Source: Rhodosporidiobolus odoratus (taxonomy: Eukaryota > Basidiomycota > Microbotryomycetes > Sporidiobolales > Sporidiobolaceae). Taken from it: a stretch of 64,000 bases of DNA. The stretch lies in NCBI GenBank assembly GCA_034387635.1, contig JAOANU010000011.1, positions 466,501-530,500 of the forward strand, written 5' to 3'. The notes under the pieces are model-generated. The model did not search any database and was not told the DNA's origin. It was given only the letters and a program-made list of their open reading frames with translations. Made by a program: the position numbers and the translations under genes. This document shows, piece after piece, positions 57,604 through 64,000 of the stretch (positions are counted from its first letter, which is position 1; every line of letters starts with the position of its first letter).

Positions 57604-59122
57604 ATGCCCGCCGACGTCTTTCGCTCCGATCTGTTTGCTGGCAAGGTCGCATTCATCGTGCGTGTCCTCCCATGACCCGGCTCCACTTTCGCCTCGTTCC
57701 CGCTCCCTCCTCACCGACGTGAAATCGCTGAACTTCATGATTGTTCTGGTCTCCTGACGTAGACCGGTGGTGGTTCCGGCATAGGCCTGTCCATCGCCCA
57801 GAATCTGTTCTCTCGTTCGTCCCCTTCATCCTCTTCACGCCCTCCTCACCTTATAAACTGGCTGTGACTCCCGCAGACGGCGCCTCTGTCGCCATCTTCG
57901 GTCGCCGCCTCTCAATCCTCGAAGCCGCCGTCGCTTCCATCTACGAACAAAGCGGAATTTCAGGAGAGGGCTCGCAAAAGGGAAAATGTTTGGCACTGCA
58001 AGGCGACGTGAGGGACCTCAAGAGCTTGCAGCAGGCGGTTGAGAAGACTGTAAGGGAGCTAGGGAGGGTGGATTTGGTGGTTGCGGCGGCGGCGGGCAAT
58101 TTCCTGGCTCCGCTGGAAGGTGCGTTTTGCTCCTCTGCCTTTTTGCAGGCTCCGTCTGTGTCTGCTTCGCCTTGATAGCTGCACATTCGAGATGGCTTCA
58201 ATGCTGCCGATACCGAATTTGACTCGCAATGCCGTCCCCTCAAACCGTTCACATCACATTGATTGTTTTTCTTTCTTTGCTGCAGGCCTCTCCTCGAATG
58301 CCTTCCGTACTGTGCTCGAAATCGATACGCTCGGTACCTACAACACGTTCAAAGCGACTATTGATGAAGTGGTGAAGAGCCGCGGTTCTTGTAGGTCCTC
58401 TATCGGGCTTCTTCCCTGCAACTCGGAATGAGGTGAACAAGCCTGACCAGTCTTTTCCGATTGATTGACGTTATTGTCACGTAGATCTCGCCATTTCCGC
58501 CACGCTGCACTACCGCGGCACACCCTTCCAGGCGCACGTGTCGGCTGCAAAGGCAGGGGTGGATGCTTTGATGAGGGTGATCGCGGTGGAGTACGGACCA
58601 AAGGGGGTCAGGGCGAATGTACGCTTTTCTCCTTGCCTTCTTACTTTGTGAACTAGCGATGAGCGAGCTGACTTGGTGAATGGACAGGTCATCGCCCCAG
58701 GACCGATCGAAGGAACCGAAGGAATCTCACGGCTCGTTCCAGCGGTTCGTTTACAGCTTCCCCTCCCGCGTATCCTCTCTACCTGCGTGCTCATCCTGCT
58801 GTTGCTACACAGGACGTCAAAGAAAGGCATATTCGCCAAATCCCGTTACAGAAGTATGGAAAAGTCGAGGATATCGCCCAAACGGCGCTGTTTTTGCTGT
58901 CGAACGAGACGGCGGGGTGGATCACGGGAAGCACGGTTGTCGTCGATGGTGGCAGTGTGCGCTCTGATGTATTGTCGTCGAGAGGATGAGCGCTGAAAGA
59001 GACGGCCCACTTTGCTGATGTTTTCTTTTCTTGCGAAACAGAGTCACCTCGGGGGCGAAATGGGGGTAGCGCCATACCCGGACGCGTTCTTACCAGGTTG
59101 TACGGGCAAGTTGAAGTTGTAG
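57604..59122 (+). CDS. SPS19: Peroxisomal-type 2,4-dienoyl-CoA reductase (SDR)
   Basis: NADPH-dependent reductase that removes double bonds of polyunsaturated acyl-CoAs in beta-oxidation. Starts [18 protein letters not shown]; then the Rossmann [16 protein letters not shown] after an intron (phase 0, CTGACGTAG acceptor), [129 protein letters not shown] and VVDGG. The S-x-A-K with no catalytic Tyr, and GPIEGTEG, are typical of the DECR2/Sps19 branch. It ends ..GKLKL; the final KL is only PTS1-like, so peroxisomal location is inference. About eight short introns. Confidence 0.88.
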
Positions 59123-59254
59123 CTGGTTCCGAGTGCCGATGGAGCTGTGCCACGTCGACGTTGTGTTTGCGAAGGCGATGAGCGATGAGCCGGCTTCGGC
59201 GACTTTTGCTTCTCTTCACTCACTACTTTAGTCGCTTGCTTAACTGACTCAAAC

Positions 59255-60763
59255 ATGGCGATTGGTACGCTCTGGGACGGCACATCGTCTTCGTTACTCG
59301 CCCAAGTCGGGAGTACCCACAACTGGCTCAGCTCCACCTTACCGCATCCATCTCTGTGCGTTCTCCACTGCCATGGTTGCGCTGCAGATCAATGCTCGCT
59401 GACCCTGCGGTCATCTCCACTGCCTTCCGCAACAGTCCGTTCCCCATCTTCGCCATTGTTCACGCTGTTCGGATCGCATGTGTGTACCGCGGCATCTCGA
59501 GGGCAGGAGGGTATGACGCTCAGCTGGGCAGTGCGTCGCGTTCTCCTTCCTCTATGTCTAATCGGAGCTGGCTGATGTGCTTCGAAACCGGCTAGACCTT
59601 CAAGCTGCCATCGTCCCCCTCGTCCTCATCCTGGGTGGGGCAACCGTTTCGTCGGTCCTTCTTGGGTTGGTCCCCGGCTGGGTCGTTACGCCTGTTCCCG
59701 TCTTGACCTATGGGTGAGCCCACCTCCTCCTCCTCCTCGTCATACAGAAGTCCAGCTGACCCCTTTCTTTACTTTCCTTCTTCCACGAACCTGCTCAACG
59801 CCTGAAGCATTCTCCCCCTCCTGGCCCACAAGCTCCATCTCACGACTGTCCTCCTCTCCCTCCCTTCTCTCCCCCGCGAAACCCTCTTCTGCCTCATCGA
59901 CGGTTTCTCCCGCATAATGGGAATGACCACCCTCGGAGTAGACGTAATCCTGTCCCACCCCAACCAAGCCGTCCGAAATTCCCCCTGGGCGATGATCCTC
60001 ACTGCTTTCATCAGTGGAGGCGGTGGGGGCATGATCGTTCCTGCGTTGGGGTTGTTTGGACCGAATTGGGGATTCACTACTACCCCCGGCTGGGTCAAGA
60101 ATGGAATGCCGATTGATGTGTGGAGTGCTGGATTCATTGGTTATGTCTACGCGTACGCTTCACCCTTTTGCTCGGGTTCTCTCTCGACTTTGGGCCCGCG
60201 GGAACTGACTGACCACTCGGAAACCGCAGTACCCTCATCGACGCCCACCCCTTCTTCCGTCAACTTCCTGCCTTCATCCTCGAACACCTTCCCTTGCTCA
60301 AGCAAGTCTTCAACGTTCCGAAGGGCTACTTGACCAGCGCAAGGGGCGGCTCGGCCCTCTTGTCAGTCGGAGAAGCAAAGACGTACGTCCCTCTGTTTCA
60401 TTCCTTCCTTCCGCTCCAGAATCGAGCCCCAGCAGTTCTCTCGACCTTGAATCCCTCCTCTTACCTCGTATCCTTCCGCGCTGCATCGACTCGTTGCTCA
60501 ATCAATCTCCTTTGTAATACCGCAGCTTCTGCTCCCTCCTCCTTTCCCTCATGCTCTTCACCACGCGCATCGTCCTCCCCACTCTCAAAGCCCTCTTCGG
60601 CCCTTCCACCCGGGTCAAGAAACAGAAAGTCAAAGCCAAGGGACAGCAGCTGGCTCAGCAAGCTAGTGCGAGTTCGACCGCGGTGGTAAGCAATGGGCTT
60701 GCGGCGGGCGCGGCTGAGAAGAGGAAGGTTTCGGGAGGTGGAAAGGGGGGCAAGGCGCAGTGA
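59255..60763 (+). CDS. Multi-pass membrane protein, TRIC-like
   Basis: Starts MAIGTLWDGTSSSLLAQVGS. Helices include FPIFAIVHAVRIACVYRG, AAIVPLVLILGGATVSSVLLGL, GWVVTPVPVLTYG, HLTTVLLSLPSLPRETLFCL, AMILTAFISGGGGGMIVPAL and FCSLLLSLMLFTTRI. The middle helices pair an LILGG...LLG motif with a GGGGG stretch, an arrangement that resembles trimeric intracellular cation (TRIC) channels. The C-tail is basic (VKKQKVKAKGQQLAQ; KRKVSGGGKGGKAQ). An acceptor at AAG (about 59807) and a 32-nt gap between exons 1 and 2 (GTGCGT..CTGCAG), shorter than other introns here, are uncertain. About 370-400 residues. Membrane topology is firm, TRIC membership tentative. Confidence 0.55.
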
Positions 60764-60964
60764 GCGCGCGGGAGAAGTCATAGCGGGGTGATCAAGGGCC
60801 AAAGAAGAAAAGGGTTTGTGTTCCGTAGAAAACCATCAAGCAGTAACTTGTGGCAGTATCCATCGCACCTCGCTGTCTCTCCTGCCGCTTCAGTGAGCAA
60901 AGATAAGTCAAGGTTGTGCAGCGTCGAGGGTCACGATTCTATGTCTAATGTAAGGTCAAGCTCC

Positions 60965-62545
60965 CTACACCCTCTCCAGAAACTCTTTCAATCGTTCCAC
61001 AACCCTCTCACACTCCTCCCTAGTCCCAACCGTCACCCTAAGACACGCCTCACATCCCATCTCATTTCCCCTAAACCTGACCACCACCTTATCCGTCTCG
61101 GCTAAGTGCAGGTAAGCTTTCTTAGCCCGTTCATTATCCGGCCCATTTCCCTCCTTGTTCCCAATCTGTACCATGAGGAAGTTGGCGTGTCCAGCCCCTA
61201 GGATGCCCTTCACTCCCGGAACCTTCAACACTGCTTCGCGAAGCCAATCTCGGTTGTCGTTCAAAGTAGAGATGTTTTGTCGGAACAAGGACAGGCCGGA
61301 GGGGGACAAGGCGCGGAGGGCGAGAGAGGCGGTCGGGGTCGAGATGTTGTAGGGAGCTTTGATGTTGTTTAGGACTTGGATGATGGCGGGGCTGGAGATG
61401 GCGATTCCGAGGCTGAACACGACAACCACGGTGAGTCAGTTTTTACCGAACGAGATGTAGAGATAGAAAGGTAGAGACGCACCGGATAGCAGCTAATCCA
61501 AAGCCCTTACTCAACGTCTGCATAACGACCAGGTTGCTCCACCCCTCCTCGACCAAAAGCTTGACCGCACTGTCCTTACTCGGGTCCGCAAAGTCGATGT
61601 AAGCTTCATCGACGACAACTAGACCGTCGTAATCTGGGTTGGAGAGGACGGCGCGGATGTCGTCTAGGGGAATTAGCGTGCCGGTGGGGTTGCCGGGGGA
61701 GCAGAGGAAGGTTAGTTTGATCGGGTTCGGTGTTTTCGAGGCGACGGAGAGGGCGGCGTTTATCTATTTTGAACCGATAGAGTCAATACAGCTAGCACGA
61801 GAAGCTTCAAACCGATTCAGGCTGGCCTAAGGCATAGCAAGGCGATAAGGGCGAAAAAGCGTAGGACATACCTCATCCACCTTGGGCCTGAACGCCCCCC
61901 CTTCGACATCCAGCGGTACCTTGACCACCTCGACGTCGTTGACCTGAGCACACACGCTATACATGCCATAAGTCGGGGGACAGATCAAGACGCGGTCCTT
62001 TGCCGGAATGCACGAGATGCGGAAGAGCAAGTCGATGGCTTCGTCTGAACCGACGCCGAGGAAGAAGTTGTCGACTGAGGGGACGCTGCGGAGGGTGCAC
62101 AGGCGTTGTTTGATGTCGTAGTGGGTCGGGGAAGGGTAGCGGTTCAGGTCGAGCGAGTCGAAGGAGGCTGCAGGGGAAGGGGAAAAGAAAAAAAGGTCAG
62201 TACAGGACGAGGTCAAGATGCGCTACTGTGGCGTAGAGCGACGAGGGAGCTGCATCAGCCAGCGACAAAGGAAGGCGGGGACTGACTGTCAATGGCGACT
62301 GCCTGATCGTCTTTGGGAGGCAATGCATGGCCGATGGCGTTTTCGTTTGCGTCGAGCAAGATTCCATCCGAATAGTCGTCGCGTGCGCAGCGGTAAGGCT
62401 GGAGTGCGAGGATGTTTTTGCGAATGGCCTTGTCTAGTTTGAAGTGATTGGGCTTGGGTGAAGCGGAGGGAGATGAAGAGGCGGAAGTAGGAGTTGGTTG
62501 TTGACCGAGTGAAGGGGCGTTGGGGACGGGGTGAGGGGTGGTCAT
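60965..62545 (-). CDS. HIS5: Histidinol-phosphate aminotransferase
   Basis: PLP-dependent step of histidine biosynthesis. The N-terminus has a Pro/Ser-rich leader, then FKLDKAIRKNILALQPYRCA and ILLDANENAIGHALP. Further: DLNRYPSPTHYDIKQRLCTL, FFLGVGSDEAIDLLFRISCI, ILICPPTYGMYSVCAQ, TFLCSPGNPTGTLIPLDDIR, LVVVDEAYIDF (PLP-binding Asp), MQTLSKGFGLAAIR (Schiff-base Lys), ILGAGHANFLMVQIGN and EACLRVTVGTREECERVVER (phosphate-binding Arg). Four introns. About 430 residues. Divergent from CIA1, 148 bp between start codons. Confidence 0.95.
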
Positions 62546-62693
62546 GCTGGCCGATTCAGAGTGGAATCGAGTGGTAGGTAGCTAATACAGACCCAGAGCA
62601 GAGAGTAAACGTCGAGATGAAAGTGACTCTTGCTGACCTCACTCGAACTAGCTATTTGACTACAGCTGCTGGTAGACGGCGTACAGTCTCACT
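62546..62693. promoter_or_regulatory. Bidirectional promoter HIS5 / CIA1
   Basis: 148 bp between two start codons facing outwards; both genes must be driven from this short stretch. No known element, such as a Gcn4 TGACTC/GAGTCA site, matches perfectly; AAGTGACTCTTG at about 62630 holds a TGACTC core. Confidence 0.5.
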
Positions 62694-64000
62694 ATGGTAC
62701 ACATCAGAGAGTTGCAGACTCTGACTGGACATCAGGACCGCGGTCAGTTCCAGTCTCCCTCCTCCTTCCTCACTCACCTTCCCATCTCAATCTTATCTCA
62801 CCTTGTTCCACTCCACAGTCTGGAGTCTAGCCTGGAACCCCGCCCAACCCACTCTCGCCTCGTGCTCAACCGACAAATCAGTCCGACTCTACTCCTACTC
62901 CCCCTCTTCTTCCTCTGCCTCCTCCTCTTCCTCCTCAGATTACCGCTTCAACCTCCGCTCTACCATCCCCACCTCCCACTCTCGCACCGTCCGCTCTCTC
63001 GCTTTCTCTCCAACCGGTCAGACACTCGCAACCGCCTCCTTCGATTCCACCGTCGGAGTATGGTGTCAGGTCAACGAGGCCGGCCTGGACGATGGAGAGA
63101 ATGCAGGAGCAGGACGAGGTGACGAGGAGTGGGAACCTGTCGATCCCTTGGAAGGGCACGAGAGCGAATGCAAGAGTGTGGCTTGGAGCGCCGACGGTCG
63201 CTTGTTGGCCAGTTGCTCGAGGGACAAGAGCGTGTGGGTCTGGGAAGGTCCGTCTTTCACCTCTCTTTCCTCCCCTTCAGCAGTCCCTCTCTGACCTTCT
63301 TCCTGTCCCCCCCGTGCAGCGGTCGGACCCGCCGACTTTGAATGCCTAGCCGTCCTAATGGAACACTCTCAAGACGTGAAATGCGTCCGATGGCACCCCA
63401 CCGAGGAACTTCTCGCCTCGGCCAGTTACGACGACACGATCAAACTGTACGCCGCCGATCCCTACGACGACGAATGGCAATGCATAGCTACGTTGTCGGA
63501 ACATACCGCTACCGTCTGGAGTGTCGCTTTTTCACCTTGTGGACGGTATTTGGTTAGTGCCGGGGATGATTTGGTCATCAAGATTTGGGAGAGGGTAGAG
63601 GTGGGGAAGGAAGGGAAGGACCTAGGCGCACTAGGGGAGGCAAAGAGGGAAGACGGGGGTAGGATGGGACCTTGGAGCAGTGGAGGCGTCAGGATTGGGA
63701 TGAAGGAAAAGTGGAGCTGGGAATTGAGGGGGCAGATTGAAGGCGCACATGAACGGACGGTTTACTCGCTGGATTGGCAGAAGGGGGGTTTGGGTGAGGT
63801 GGAAGGGGGGCTGGGGAGAATCCTGACCGGGGGAGGGGATGGTCGAATCAATGTGTTTCAAATGGTGCGTTCGTGTCACCGACTAGCCCTGTTCTCTCTC
63901 CGCTGTAAAGTCCAGACTGATCACAGTTTTGTCTGCAGTCTGAATCGACATCCCCCAGTTCCCCACCGACACACGCCCTTCTCCAAACCCTCGAAGACGC
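62694..64000 (+). CDS. CIA1: Cytosolic Fe-S assembly protein Cia1 (CIAO1), 3' end cut
   Basis: WD40 scaffold of the CIA targeting complex. MVHIRELQTLTGHQDR, then after a short intron VWSLAWNPAQPTLASCSTDK, TVRSLAFSPTGQTLATASFD, ESECKSVAWSADGRLLASCS, EHSQDVKCVRWHPTEELLAS, EHTATVWSVAFSPCGRYLVS and ERTVYSLDWQ. Most blades end with the W-D-like dipeptides. A Ser-rich loop (SPSSSSASSSSSSDYRF) in blade 1 and a long Glu/Gly-rich loop before blade 7 are larger than in yeast. The last exon seen (SESTSPSSPPTHALLQTLED) runs off the window. Identity firm. Confidence 0.93.

Overview
The window is nuclear DNA of a fungus, most probably a GC-rich basidiomycetous red yeast (Rhodotorula/Rhodosporidium/Sporobolomyces type, Pucciniomycotina). 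That placement is inference. It rests on dense protein-coding genes cut by many short introns (mostly 45-110 nt) with GTGCGT or GTACGT donors, CTGAC-like branch sites and CAG acceptors, on fungus-specific genes (a DASH subunit, Crz1, Mdm35, allantoate-permease-family transporters), and on high GC. I saw no tRNA, rRNA, transposon, CRISPR array or viral sequence.

Left third (1-24 kb): a NIPA-type magnesium transporter running off the left edge; a 1053-residue Crz1-like zinc-finger factor; an FAD-linked D-lactate dehydrogenase-like gene that shares a short divergent promoter with an MFS anion transporter; MDM35; an uncharacterised coiled-coil-like protein; cytosolic PheRS beta (FRS1); a second MFS transporter; and the catalytic subunit of calcineurin (CNA1). 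Calcineurin A and its classical target Crz1 therefore lie about 15 kb apart on the same strand.

Middle (24-43 kb): a leucine-rich-repeat protein, an abundant-looking secreted protein with Kex2-type sites, the APC/C activator CDH1, a decayed Ure2-type glutathione transferase, two small proteins with parallel exon structures, a degenerate kinase (pseudokinase), the DASH subunit DAD1 divergent from cyclin H (CCL1), and the Golgi cation transporter GDT1, whose reading frame needs a 7-nt microexon. The stretches 28.9-30.4 kb and 36.8-38.2 kb hold no gene I can support.

Right third (43-64 kb): the splicing factor CEF1/CDC5, a predicted nucleotidyltransferase-fold protein, the Elongator subunit ELP6, a serine-rich low-complexity protein, a divergent ribosomal-protein pair (RPS17/eS17 and RPS22/uS8), a peroxisomal-type 2,4-dienoyl-CoA reductase, a TRIC-like membrane protein, HIS5, and the Fe-S assembly WD40 protein CIA1, which runs off the right edge.

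Most genes are single-copy housekeeping genes with no cluster logic. The most unusual observations concern gene architecture: a GC-AG intron inside a zinc finger, a 7-nt microexon, a start codon split by a 470-nt intron, an intron carrying degenerate copies of the neighbouring exon, a pseudokinase, a multiply lesioned transferase and a long insertion in PheRS beta. I found no clearly new multi-gene system.
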